DNA from: Bordetella parapertussis
Lineage (GTDB): Bacteria > Pseudomonadota > Gammaproteobacteria > Burkholderiales > SG8-41
Assembly (NCBI GenBank): GCA_945864585.1
Contig: CAMBCF010000010.1
Coordinates: 1 to 60,823 of the forward strand
Direction of reading: 5' to 3'
Length of the DNA: 60,823 bases
Positions 17,139 to 25,327 of the stretch are shown one piece after another. A program made the position numbers and the translations under genes. The first letter of the stretch is position 1. The number at the start of each line of letters is the position of its first letter. The notes beneath the pieces are model-generated. The model did no database searches. It was not told where the DNA came from and saw only the letters and a list, made by a program, of their open reading frames with translations.

Positions 17139-17711
17139 TCAGACCATGACTTTCAAACGCCTAAGTTCAAAATAACATTTTGCGCAGGCGCGCACATCGA
17201 CCAGCGCACGGTGCGCGCCAGTGAATTCTTCGTGAAATAGTTTGCCGTAGAGTTCCTGCAGCGTAGGCCACTTGTTGCCGTACGGGCCGGGTATGCGGCA
17301 GTAATTCGTCGCCGATTGCATGGTGCATTTTCGTTGCCTGGCCTCGACGTGATTAGGATAGCCGGCACGCAACAGTTCGGCGCCAAGAATCTTTTCGTCA
17401 AACTGCATGTTGTGCGCGATCAGCACAGATGCATTAGCGATGTCCGCCACCAGCGGATCGAAGATAGTCTTGATCGCGATCCCGTTTTGCATCGCCAATG
17501 CGGTGGTAATACCATGAATCTTCGCTGCGCCGGGCGGGATGGTGTAGCCGTCCGGCTTGACGATGTGCTCGGCGCTGGCGATTTCGTTGCCTTTTTCATC
17601 GGCAACTAGCCACGCTATTTGCACCAGCCGGGGCCAGTTTTTCAAATCGGACGCCGGAGCCTTGTAGTTCTTCGGAATGCCGGTCGTTTCTGTGTCAAAG
17701 AACAGGTACAT
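17139..17711 (-). CDS. DnaQ-like 3'-5' exonuclease (DEDDh)
   Basis: The 190-residue protein contains the three exonuclease motifs: FDTETTG (residues 5-11, Asp and Glu), HNMQFDEKIL (Exo II Asp) and HRALVDVRA (Exo III His and Asp). This fits the DNA polymerase III epsilon / RNase T fold. It is a free-standing nuclease domain with no clamp-binding or polymerase part. Its role in repair or RNA processing cannot be distinguished. No operon partner is seen. Confidence 0.87.
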   Translation of the reverse strand: MYLFFDTETTGIPKNYKAPASDLKNWPRLVQIAWLVADEKGNEIASAEHIVKPDGYTIPPGAAKIHGITTALAMQNGIAIKTIFDPLVADIANASVLIAHNMQFDEKILGAELLRAGYPNHVEARQRKCTMQSATNYCRIPGPYGNKWPTLQELYGKLFHEEFTGAHRALVDVRACAKCYFELRRLKVMV

Positions 17712-17851
17712 GGGGTCTGTGGGCCTTGCGTTTAAATTGGCCTATGCAATATTGCCATTGATCTCACGCTCGCGCCTTGTGGTTTCTAATTTTGCCGTGC
17801 AGTATAGGCGCGCGTCGCAAAAGCTGCCAGCGCCACAGCGGAGTAACCAGC

Positions 17852-18079
17852 ATGTTCAAACTGCAAGTACAGGACGATGACAACGATGCGCGCGTTTGGC
17901 ACGATGTCAAAGGGCCGAACGGCGAATTGCTCAAGTTCGAGAAGGAAGGCGACGCGCGCGCCAGGCTCGAAGAATTATTCCCGGTGCTGGTGAAAATGGA
18001 ACGCTACGCCGGCCCCAAACGCACACGGGTGATCAACATCATTACCGACGACGACGATTGGCCGAAGAAAAAATCGTAG
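17852..18079 (+). CDS. Small acidic hypothetical protein
   Basis: The 75-residue protein has GGAGTAACCAGC before ATG at 17852, strong codon bias and no recognised domain. Visible are VWHDVKGPNGELLKFE, RARLEELFPVLVKM and an acidic end (NIITDDDDWPKKKS). Soluble and probably a single-domain protein. Its last codons overlap the first bases of the inverted repeat at 18076-18182. Confidence 0.65.
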   Translation: MFKLQVQDDDNDARVWHDVKGPNGELLKFEKEGDARARLEELFPVLVKMERYAGPKRTRVINIITDDDDWPKKKS

Positions 18080-18182
18080 GGCGGGTTAGGCGACGGGGTT
18101 GGTCGCCGTAACCCGCCATGCCGCGATGCCTACACACTGAACGGCGGGTTACGGCGCAAACAACGCGCCTAACCCGCCCTAC
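18076..18182. repeat. Long inverted repeat (GTAGGGCGGGTTAGGCG type)
   Basis: The left arm 18076-18117 starts GTAGGGCGGGTTAGGCG and the right arm 18143-18182 ends CGCCTAACCCGCCCTAC. Each arm also contains its own internal dyad (GGCGGGTTACGGCG). It separates a plus-strand gene from the end of a minus-strand gene, so a bidirectional terminator role is possible. It resembles widespread intergenic palindromes of betaproteobacteria. Confidence 0.75.
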
Positions 18183-18185
18183 GGA

Positions 18186-19166
18186 CTAATCAATTTTCAA
18201 CCCCGAAGTCTTGACCACATTCGCATACTTGTCGTACTCACGCTTTAAAAACGCCGCAAACTCCTCAGGACTGTTGCCCACCGGATCAGCGCCCTGCGCT
18301 TCGAACTGGCTTACGGTTTCCGGCGCGCGCAGCGCTTTGAGCAAGGTTTCGTGTATGCGTAGCAAGTGCGGCTTGGGCGTTCTGGCCGGCGCGAGCAGCC
18401 CGAACCACGCATGGAATTCGTAACCCGGCACGCCGGCTTCGCTGATGGTGGGAAGCTCCGGCATTTGCGCTATGCGTTTGCTGTGAGACACGCCCAACGC
18501 ACGCAAACGCCCGGCTCTGACGTGGGGGGCCAGCGGCGGTATCGAGCCGAATATCACGCGCACGTGTCCACCCAGCACATCGGTCACGCTTTGCGGCGCG
18601 CCTTTGTAAGGCACATGCAGCAGGTTAATGCCCGCCATGTTCTTGAACAATTCGCTCGCCAGATGATTCGGTGCGCCGTTGCCCGCCGAGGCATAGTTGA
18701 TTTTGCCCGGCTCGGCCTTGGCCGCCGCGATCAGTTCCTTTACAGTTTTAAACGGCACACTCGGGTGTGTCGTCAGCAAGTACGGCCCCGCCGAGATCAA
18801 ACTCACCGCGGTGAAATCACGCAGAGTGTCGTAGGGCACATTCTTTTGCAGATGCGGCAGAATGGTGATCGGCCCCTGACTGCACATCAGCAAGGTGTAG
18901 CCATCGGGCGCGGCACGTGCCGCGAGTTCAGTGCCAATCAATCCGCCCGCGCCACCGCGATTATCGATCACCATCTGCTGGCCAAGCAGGTTCGACATCG
19001 CGGGGGTGAGCATGCGTGCGAGCAGGTCGACGGTGCCGCCGGCGGGAACCGGGACCAGGATACGCACGGGTTTGGTGGGGTAGTTTTGTGCGTGTGCGGC
19101 GCCTGCAACCGCAAGTACTGCCACGCAGAAAACTCCCATCACGCTGCCGCTGGAGCCTATGTTCAT
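18186..19166 (-). CDS. Bug-family periplasmic solute receptor (TctC-like)
   Basis: The 326-residue protein has a Sec signal peptide (VMGVFCVAVLAVAGAAHAQ) followed by the Bug opening NYPTKPVRILVPVPAGGTVD. The ligand-loop motifs VIDNRGGAGGLIGTELAA, NVPYDTLRDFTAV, INYASAGNGAPNHLA and LHVPYKGAPQSVTDVLGG follow, and the end is the typical KYANVVKTSGLKI. Family members bind small carboxylates and sometimes feed tripartite transporters or signalling; none of those partners is nearby. The ATG overlaps the stop of a tiny Tat-signal reading frame by four bases. Confidence 0.93.
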   Translation of the reverse strand: MNIGSSGSVMGVFCVAVLAVAGAAHAQNYPTKPVRILVPVPAGGTVDLLARMLTPAMSNLLGQQMVIDNRGGAGGLIGTELAARAAPDGYTLLMCSQGPITILPHLQKNVPYDTLRDFTAVSLISAGPYLLTTHPSVPFKTVKELIAAAKAEPGKINYASAGNGAPNHLASELFKNMAGINLLHVPYKGAPQSVTDVLGGHVRVIFGSIPPLAPHVRAGRLRALGVSHSKRIAQMPELPTISEAGVPGYEFHAWFGLLAPARTPKPHLLRIHETLLKALRAPETVSQFEAQGADPVGNSPEEFAAFLKREYDKYANVVKTSGLKID

Positions 19167-19282
19167 CGCGCTGTTGTACCTACTGGTGCCAGCGCCAAGC
19201 CTACCGCCGCCGTGGTGGCCACCGCGCCGCCCGCCAATGTACCTTTCAGAAATTCACGCCGATGGATGCCTTCGTCTTTCAT
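19163..19282 (-). CDS. 39-residue twin-arginine signal micro-ORF
   Basis: ATG at 19282 has a near-perfect ribosome-binding site (AGGGAGATCACC). It encodes MKDEGIHRREFLKGTLAGGA, a hydrophobic stretch VATTAAVGLALAPV and a short tail, then stops in an ATGA overlap with the Bug gene. It looks like a complete Tat signal with no mature protein. Options are a leader peptide that couples translation to the receptor gene, a small membrane peptide, or the beheaded remnant of a Tat-exported enzyme. Confidence 0.45.
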   Translation of the reverse strand: MKDEGIHRREFLKGTLAGGAVATTAAVGLALAPVGTTAR

Positions 19283-19359
19283 GGTGATCTCCCTGTAAAG
19301 TCGGACTTTCCCATTATAATCGTCCGCGTCGCAAAGCACAGTTGGCTTCAGGAGCGTGC

Positions 19360-20328
19360 ATGTCATTGATCTTCAAAGCGTTGACGGTTTGCATCGTATT
19401 TGCACTGGGCTGCGCACCGGTACACGCACAACAATACCCCACCAAGCCCCTGCGCCTGGTCGTTCCCTTCGGTCCCGGTGGCGTCGGCGACATTACCGCG
19501 CGCACCGTGGCACAGAAGATGGGCGAGGCCATGGGGCAACAAATCGTCATCGACAATCGCCCCAGCGCCAGCGGCATCGTCGCTGCCGAAATGGTCGCTA
19601 GGGCCGAGCCCGACGGCTACACGCTGATGCTGCGCAACAACGCCAACGCGGTGAGCATGGCAATGTTCAAAGCGCTGCCCTACGACACACTCAAAGACTA
19701 TGCGATGGTCAGCACCATCGCCGCGTTCAGTCTCGGCGTGCTGGTGGCGCCGGATTCTCCGGTGAAAACCGACCGGGAATTGATCGCGCAGGCGCGCGCG
19801 GCAGGCGGCAAATTTAACGCCGGCAGTATGCAGATCGGCAGCGCGCAGTATTTGGCGGCGGAGTTGTTCAAATCGCTGGCCGCGCTTAATTACACGACCG
19901 TGCCGTTCAACAACACCGATGCTGTGATCGGCGCGCTGCGCGGCAATGAGGTGCAGGTTGCCTTCGAGTTTCTGCCGCCGGTGCTCGGCCAGATTCGCGC
20001 CGGCAGCCTGCGCGCGGTGGCGGTGTCTTCAAAAACACGTTTCACGCTGCTGCCCAGTGTGCCGACGCTGGATGAATCCGGGCTGCCGGGCTACGATGTG
20101 ATTTCCTGGAATGGCATCGGTGCGCCGGCGAAAACACCGCGCGCCATGGTGGATCGTCTGCACAAGGAAGTTCACGCCGCGGTCAATTCGCCAGCGGTGA
20201 AACAGCGCTTTGCCGAACTCGGCATCGAACAAAATCTCAGCACGCCCGAAGGCATGCGCACCTTCGTCATCAGCGAAATCGCCAATTGGAATGCATTGAT
20301 TGATAAGGCGAAGATTCCGCGACTGTGA
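19360..20328 (+). CDS. Bug-family periplasmic solute receptor
   Basis: The 322-residue receptor has signal peptide LTVCIVFALGCAPVHAQ, then QYPTKPLRLVVPFGPGGVGD, VIDNRPSASGIVAAEMVA and NYTTVPFNNTDAVIGALRG. The VPYKG loop is altered to VPFNN and the middle is less typical than in the other copies, so its ligand may differ. ATG 19360 follows CAGGAG. It is divergent from the neighbouring Bug gene and 55 bases upstream of an SDR gene on the same strand. Confidence 0.92.
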   Translation: MSLIFKALTVCIVFALGCAPVHAQQYPTKPLRLVVPFGPGGVGDITARTVAQKMGEAMGQQIVIDNRPSASGIVAAEMVARAEPDGYTLMLRNNANAVSMAMFKALPYDTLKDYAMVSTIAAFSLGVLVAPDSPVKTDRELIAQARAAGGKFNAGSMQIGSAQYLAAELFKSLAALNYTTVPFNNTDAVIGALRGNEVQVAFEFLPPVLGQIRAGSLRAVAVSSKTRFTLLPSVPTLDESGLPGYDVISWNGIGAPAKTPRAMVDRLHKEVHAAVNSPAVKQRFAELGIEQNLSTPEGMRTFVISEIANWNALIDKAKIPRL

Positions 20329-20340
20329 AGGGGTGAGGAC

Positions 20341-20376
20341 GTGAAGGGTGAAGGGTGAAGGGTGAAACGTGAAAGG
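20341..20376 (+). repeat. GTGAAGG heptamer repeat tract
   Basis: GTGAAGG-type units repeat about five times directly before the SDR gene and include its ribosome-binding site. The reverse-complement unit (CCTTCAC) forms a similar tract at 59369-59396 before the UxaA-like gene. Confidence 0.7.
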
Positions 20377-20383
20377 AAGTTCA

Positions 20384-21139
20384 ATGCTGCTCAAGGACAA
20401 AATTGCGGTCATCGCGGGCGACGCCTATGGTATCGGACAGGCGGCGGCCATGCTGTTCAGGCGCGAAGGCGCACAGGCGATCTGCATCGACGACAAGGCC
20501 GGCATGGAAGGCTCGCGCACGCTACACATGGGCGAACTGGAGGTGCCATATATTCACGCCGACGTCACCGATTCGGCGCAGGTTCAGGCCGCTGTGCGCG
20601 CTTGCGCAAAGACCTTCGCCAGGGTGGACATACTTTTCAACGTCGCCGGGCGCGGCGCGATCAAGCAGTCGTTCGAGGAAACCAGCGAAGACACCTGGGC
20701 AACCATGATCGGCCGCAACCTCACCTCGGGATTTTTATGCGCGAAGTATTTTTTGCCGCTGATGAAGCAGGCGGGATCGGGCTCGATTATCAATCACGCA
20801 TCGATTGACGGTTTTCTCGGCAACCCTTCGCTGGTTGCTTATTCTGCCGCGAAAGGCGGGGTGCTGCCGCTAACCCATGTGATGGCGCACAATCTGGCCA
20901 AATACAATATCCGGGTCAACAGTATTGCCACCGGTGGCATACGCGAGACCGCGGCACCCGCAAGACCTCGTGATCAGGCGCGCATCGCGGTGACACCCGC
21001 ACAACGCATGGGCACGGCGGAGGATGTGGCGAAAGTCGCGTTGTTTCTCGCGTCGGACATGTCCTCGTACGTGAATGGCACGAACATCGTCGTCGATGGC
21101 GGGCGCACCGCCACCACGCATGGCTGTTACGACGATTAA
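20384..21139 (+). CDS. SDR-family oxidoreductase
   Basis: The 251-residue protein is a classical SDR. The cofactor motif is slightly unusual (IAGDAYGIGQAAA), NVAGRG replaces NNAG, the catalytic Ser is in NHASIDGF and the YxxxK pair is in AYSAAKGGVLPLTH. The Asp in ICIDDKAG suggests NAD preference. ATG 20384 follows AAAGGAAG, formed by the heptamer repeat tract. It follows the Bug gene and probably shares its transcript. Confidence 0.88.
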   Translation: MLLKDKIAVIAGDAYGIGQAAAMLFRREGAQAICIDDKAGMEGSRTLHMGELEVPYIHADVTDSAQVQAAVRACAKTFARVDILFNVAGRGAIKQSFEETSEDTWATMIGRNLTSGFLCAKYFLPLMKQAGSGSIINHASIDGFLGNPSLVAYSAAKGGVLPLTHVMAHNLAKYNIRVNSIATGGIRETAAPARPRDQARIAVTPAQRMGTAEDVAKVALFLASDMSSYVNGTNIVVDGGRTATTHGCYDD

Positions 21140-21148
21140 CGATCCCGT

Positions 21149-22042
21149 TTAATCTTTCGCGGGCGTGAGCGCCGCGCGCTGCTCGATTATCGTAAAAATC
21201 ACGCTGGTGTCTTTTTCGCCCAGCCCGGCGGCAAGGGCAGCCTGCTGATAGTGTTGGGCCATGTTCGAGAAGCTCACAGGGACATGGACTTCCTTCGCGA
21301 TCGCATGAAAGGTGTCGAGGTCCTTGTTCATCAGCGCTACTTTGAAGCCGGGCTCGAAGTCGCGCGGAATCAATGCGCGATCGACGCGCGCCAGCGCATT
21401 GCTGTTGCCGCTGCTCGCTTTGACGATGTCGGACATGGTCTTCAGATCAAGTCCCGCTTTCAGGCCGACCGCAAATCCCTCCATCATGGCGCAGGCATTC
21501 ACCGTCGACATCATGTTATTGATGGCCTTGATGGTGTTGGCGGCGCCCGCCGGCCCTACATGGTAAATGTTCTTCCCGATGGCGTTGAGGATCGGCTGCA
21601 CACGCTCCAGCACCGTCGCATCCCCGCCGGTCATGACCGCGAGCGTTGCGGCCCTGGCCCCGGTTACGCCGCCACTGACCGGCGCTTCCAGAAAGAACAG
21701 GCCGCGCGCCTTGGCGCCGGCTTCGATTTTGCGCGGTGTCGAAGGCAACACGCTGCTGAGGTCAATCAATATGGTACCCTTTTTCGCCAACTCGATGGCT
21801 CCGCCTGCGCCCAAGTAGAAAGGTTCGACTTCCGGTGAACCCGGCAGGCTGGTGAAAAGCACGTCAACATTTTCGATAACGCCCGCAGCCGAGGATGCGC
21901 CCTTGGCGCCGGCCGCGACGACGTTTCGCATGGCCTTGGGATTCATGTCGAACACCGTCAGCGCATAGCCATTCTTGAGTACGTTCAAAGCCATCGGATT
22001 GCCCATGTTTCCGAGACCGATAAAGCCTACCGAGAGCGTCAT
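21149..22042 (-). CDS. 3-hydroxyisobutyrate dehydrogenase-family NAD(P)-dependent oxidoreductase
   Basis: The 297-residue beta-hydroxyacid dehydrogenase has the N-terminal signature VGFIGLGNMGNPMA, the substrate-binding loop EAPVSGGVTGA near residue 119, and the catalytic lysine in NTIKAINNMMS near residue 172. Length and motif spacing match hydroxyisobutyrate / tartronate semialdehyde reductases. The specific hydroxy acid is unknown. It follows a Bug receptor gene by 36 bases on the same strand, a common pairing. Confidence 0.9.
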   Translation of the reverse strand: MTLSVGFIGLGNMGNPMALNVLKNGYALTVFDMNPKAMRNVVAAGAKGASSAAGVIENVDVLFTSLPGSPEVEPFYLGAGGAIELAKKGTILIDLSSVLPSTPRKIEAGAKARGLFFLEAPVSGGVTGARAATLAVMTGGDATVLERVQPILNAIGKNIYHVGPAGAANTIKAINNMMSTVNACAMMEGFAVGLKAGLDLKTMSDIVKASSGNSNALARVDRALIPRDFEPGFKVALMNKDLDTFHAIAKEVHVPVSFSNMAQHYQQAALAAGLGEKDTSVIFTIIEQRAALTPAKD

Positions 22043-22078
22043 AATGTCCTTTGCAAGTTGGATGGAGGAAAACGACTA

Positions 22079-23038
22079 TTACAGCACAATTTTTTGCGCG
22101 CGTATCACCTGCCCCCAGCGTTCGATCTCGGCTTTGATCCACTGATCGAACTGCGCGGGCGTGCCGCCGACCGTTTCCAGCCCTAATTCAGCGAAGCGCG
22201 ATTTAACCTCGGGCTGCGCCAGCACTTTGGCGCTTTCAGTATTCAGGCGCGCGATGATTTCCGGCGGCAACTTCGCGGGCGCCAGCAAGCCCACCCACGA
22301 TTCCGCGCGGAAATTCGGATACACGCTCATCATCAGCGGCACGCCGGGTAACGCGGCAGAGGGCTTTTCAGAAGTAACGGCAATCGCACGCAAACGTTTG
22401 CTGCGCACATGGGGTGCTGCGGTCGACACCGTGGGAAACATCGCATCGACGTGGCCGGCGATCAAATCGGTAATCGCGCCGCCCGCGCCCTTATACGGCA
22501 CATTAAGAATATCGATACCTGCTTCCAGCCGCAGAAGTTCCAGCAACAGCCGTGCCGGCGAACCGGGGCCGACGCTGGCGAAATTAAGCGCACCGGGTCT
22601 GGCTCTGGCGAGCGCAATCAGTTCAGCTACTGTTTTCGCCGGCACACCCGGATTCACCACCAGCACCAGCGGGCCGCGCACCAGCAGCGAAATCGGCGTC
22701 AGATCGTTGAGCGTGTTGTAGTCAAGGCTCTTGAACAGATGCAAATTGGTCGCATGGCTGTCGAACACCGCGAGCAGCGTGTAGCCATCGGGCGCGGCAC
22801 GCACTGCCGCCGCCGTGCCCAATGTGCTGCCGGCGCCGACGCGGTTTTCAACAATGAACTGCTGCGCGAAGGCTTCGGAAAGTTTGGCCGCAACGATGCG
22901 CGCACTGACATCGGCAAGACCGCTGGGGGCGTTGGGCACGATGATGCGCACCGGTTTAGCGGGGTAGTTTTGTGCAACAGCCCACCCGGCAACCAGCAGG
23001 CATACCAGTGAATAAAGGCTTTTCAGTAGCGGTTTCAT
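22079..23038 (-). CDS. Bug-family periplasmic solute receptor
   Basis: The 319-residue receptor has signal peptide LYSLVCLLVAGWAVAQ, then NYPAKPVRIIVPNAPSG, ENRVGAGSTLGTAAAV, LNFASVGPGSPARLL and LNVPYKGAGGAITDLIAG. The usual PGG of the first loop reads PSG. ATG 23038 is chosen because it leads directly into the signal peptide; GTG 23065 is an in-frame alternative. It is divergent from the FAH-family gene and upstream of the hydroxyisobutyrate dehydrogenase-like gene. Confidence 0.92.
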   Translation of the reverse strand: MKPLLKSLYSLVCLLVAGWAVAQNYPAKPVRIIVPNAPSGLADVSARIVAAKLSEAFAQQFIVENRVGAGSTLGTAAAVRAAPDGYTLLAVFDSHATNLHLFKSLDYNTLNDLTPISLLVRGPLVLVVNPGVPAKTVAELIALARARPGALNFASVGPGSPARLLLELLRLEAGIDILNVPYKGAGGAITDLIAGHVDAMFPTVSTAAPHVRSKRLRAIAVTSEKPSAALPGVPLMMSVYPNFRAESWVGLLAPAKLPPEIIARLNTESAKVLAQPEVKSRFAELGLETVGGTPAQFDQWIKAEIERWGQVIRAQKIVL

Positions 23039-23142
23039 TGGACTATCGTTTGGATCAAAACTCACTGTCGATGCGTGGCATTATAAGGTGAGCCTACTTG
23101 CATCATGTTAAAGTTTCATCCTAAACAAAAGGGTCACACCAC

Positions 23143-24057
23143 ATGTCGAGCTTCAGGCTGCTGAACTACGCGGATGCCGATGGCGCGCCGCGCGCGGGAA
23201 TTTTGGCCGGTGGCAATACGGTGATTGATCTGCGCGATGCACTTCCGAACAATGCATGGTCGCAGTCCACGCTCGCAGTGTTGGGCGCGTGGGATGAAGC
23301 CCTGCCCGCGCTGCACGCGCTCGCCGCTGCGCCGCGCGGCAAGCAACTGCCGCTAGCTTCGGTGCATTTGCTGGCGCCGATTTATTATCCGCCGGCTATT
23401 TATTGCACCGGCGCCAACTACATGGCGCACGCCGAAGAAATGTCCGCTGAGGGCGCGGGCGTGGACAAGGCAACCACGCAGCCGTACCTGTTTCTGAAAT
23501 CCGCACAGCATTGCATGATAGGCCCCGGTGACGCGATCAAGCTGCCGAACACCTCGAAGAAAGTCGATTGGGAAGCCGAATGCGCCGTGGTGATCGGCAA
23601 AAAAGGCCGCAACATCAGCGTGGCCGACGCGATGAAGCATGTCGCCGGCTACACCATCATGAACGACGTGTCCGCGCGCGATCTGTCACGCCGCACCGAC
23701 TGGCCGCGCTGGGGCGTCGATTGGTTCGGCCACAAGAATTTCGAGACCGCGGCACCGATGGGCCCGTGGATCACGCCCGCCGATGAAGTGCCGGATATCT
23801 ACCAGTGCCGGTTGCAACTGTGGGTGAATCAGGAAAAGATGCAGGACACGCTGGTGGATAAACTGATTTTTAATATCGCGGAGCTGATCGAATACCTGAG
23901 CCGCCGCATGACGCTGCTGCCCGGCGACGTAATCGCCACTGGCACGCCGTCGGGTGTAGGCCGCCCACGCGGGATTTTCTTGAAGCCCGGCGACACAGTG
24001 CGCATCGAACTGGATTGCGTGGGCACGCTGGAAAATCCGGTGGTGCAGGGTGTGTGA
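23143..24057 (+). CDS. Fumarylacetoacetate hydrolase (FAH) family protein
   Basis: The 304-residue protein has the N-terminal cap domain seen in many bacterial members and the FAH catalytic core. Core motifs are VDWEAECAVVIGKKGRNI (metal-binding Glu), GYTIMNDVSARDLS and the signature GDVIATGTPSGVG. Members hydrolyse or isomerise acylpyruvates and hydroxymuconate-type dioic acids late in aromatic catabolism. Metal ligands appear complete, so activity is expected. Divergent from a Bug gene, with which it may share a substrate pathway. Confidence 0.92.
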   Translation: MSSFRLLNYADADGAPRAGILAGGNTVIDLRDALPNNAWSQSTLAVLGAWDEALPALHALAAAPRGKQLPLASVHLLAPIYYPPAIYCTGANYMAHAEEMSAEGAGVDKATTQPYLFLKSAQHCMIGPGDAIKLPNTSKKVDWEAECAVVIGKKGRNISVADAMKHVAGYTIMNDVSARDLSRRTDWPRWGVDWFGHKNFETAAPMGPWITPADEVPDIYQCRLQLWVNQEKMQDTLVDKLIFNIAELIEYLSRRMTLLPGDVIATGTPSGVGRPRGIFLKPGDTVRIELDCVGTLENPVVQGV

Positions 24058-24088
24058 TTAAACGAGGCGTAACGTTACCAACGCAAGG

Positions 24089-24218
24089 GTGGGCACGCAC
24101 TTTGTGCCCACACGGTGCGGTGAATTCACGTTCGCCGGCGTGAGCAAAACAAAGTACGTTTTGCCCACCCTACCCAACCATTGGTTTGAGATTTTGTGGG
24201 CACGCTGTTTGTGCCCAC
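24089..24218. repeat. Cluster of GTGGGCAC ... GTGCCCAC hairpins
   Basis: Two hairpins share the arms GTGGGCAC / GTGCCCAC (24089-24111 and 24196-24218), each with a 7-base loop. Between them is a third dyad, GTGAGCAAAAC ... GTTTTGCCCAC (24140-24168). They fill most of the gap 24058-24270 between the FAH-family gene and the DGLPVV pair. No coding region is visible in the gap. Confidence 0.7.
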
Positions 24219-24270
24219 CGTTCAGAGTTTCGCATTTACGCGACGGTATTGCCTGCCACGAATAATTCTC

Positions 24271-25290
24271 ATGGATGAGTTCGAATATTTTCTCGAGAAA
24301 GACTGGTCCGACGGCCTGCCGGTGGTCACGCCGACCGAGGCGCGCGTTGCGCGCATGATCACGGGTACCAAGCGCAATCCAGATGAATTGATCGGCAACA
24401 TTCCTCCGGCAATGGAACCGGTCACGGTGCGCACCGCCGCGATACACGCGCTAATGGCGGGCTGCAAGCCCGAGTATCTGCCGGTGGTGCTGGGTGCGCT
24501 ACCGCTGATGCTGCGCGAAGAATTCAACCTGAACGGCGTGCAGGGCACCATGCACGGCGTAGCACCCTTGATGATCGTCAGCGGGCCGTATGCGCAACAC
24601 ATCGGCATCCACGGCGGCAATGGCTGCTTCGGCCCCGGCTTTCGCGCCAACGCAGCCATAGGCCGCGCCATACGCTTGATGTTGATGAATCTTGGCGGTG
24701 GTATTGCCGGGCTGGCTTCGGCCACCATCTTCGCCACGCCCATGCGCTATACCGCCTGCCTCACCGAAAACATCGAACTCAGCCCGTGGGAATCGCTGGC
24801 GGTATCCAAAGGTTACCAGGCTACGGATAATGTGATCACCTGCGCCATGGTGGAAAGCCCGCGCCTCACCTTCGACGATGTGAGCGATGAACCGCAGCGG
24901 CTGCTCACCGGCATTGCCGATGCCATGACCGCAATGGGTTCATGGAACATGCACGCGCGCTCCGACATGGTGGTGGCAATGGGGCCGCAACACGCGTCGA
25001 TTTGTGCCAGGGCGGGTATGAGCCGCGCCGATGTGCACGCGTGGCTGGTCGCGCGTGCCGGACGCAAGGTGCGCGATCTTACAGGCGGCGGCAACTGGCG
25101 CCCGCAACGTGTGCATGCGCTGGCGCCGTTCATGCAACTCGATCCGGACAATGATGATTGCTTTATTCCGGTGATAAAAGTGGCGGATGATTTGCAGTTG
25201 ATGGTGGCAGGTGGCTGGGGGCCCTGCACGGCAGTGTGTCATGGCTGGAGCGGCGGCAGCAAAGCGGTGCATGGCACTTACACCATTTAG
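24271..25290 (+). CDS. Conserved protein with DGLPVVTPT motif, copy 1
   Basis: The 339-residue soluble protein opens with WSDGLPVVTPTEARVARM (residues 12-29). It continues with LMAGCKPEYLPVVLGAL, FNLNGVQGTMHGVAPLMIV, GGNGCFGPGFRANAAIGRAIR and ENIELSPWESLAV. The set DGLPVV(T/P)PT plus RANAxIGRAxRL is, from memory, the C-terminal module found with UGSC-type selenoproteins; its biochemical function is not known to me. Conserved Cys occur at MAGCKPEY and NGCFGPG. No signal peptide. A close paralog follows 37 bases downstream. Confidence 0.72.
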   Translation: MDEFEYFLEKDWSDGLPVVTPTEARVARMITGTKRNPDELIGNIPPAMEPVTVRTAAIHALMAGCKPEYLPVVLGALPLMLREEFNLNGVQGTMHGVAPLMIVSGPYAQHIGIHGGNGCFGPGFRANAAIGRAIRLMLMNLGGGIAGLASATIFATPMRYTACLTENIELSPWESLAVSKGYQATDNVITCAMVESPRLTFDDVSDEPQRLLTGIADAMTAMGSWNMHARSDMVVAMGPQHASICARAGMSRADVHAWLVARAGRKVRDLTGGGNWRPQRVHALAPFMQLDPDNDDCFIPVIKVADDLQLMVAGGWGPCTAVCHGWSGGSKAVHGTYTI

Positions 25291-25327
25291 AAGAATTAAT
25301 ATAAGACTATGTTTTTATTGACTATTT

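Noticed and set aside
24089-24218. CRISPR-like array
   Set aside because: The hairpin words are palindromic and irregularly spaced, only two to three copies, with no cas genes. It is an intergenic palindrome cluster.
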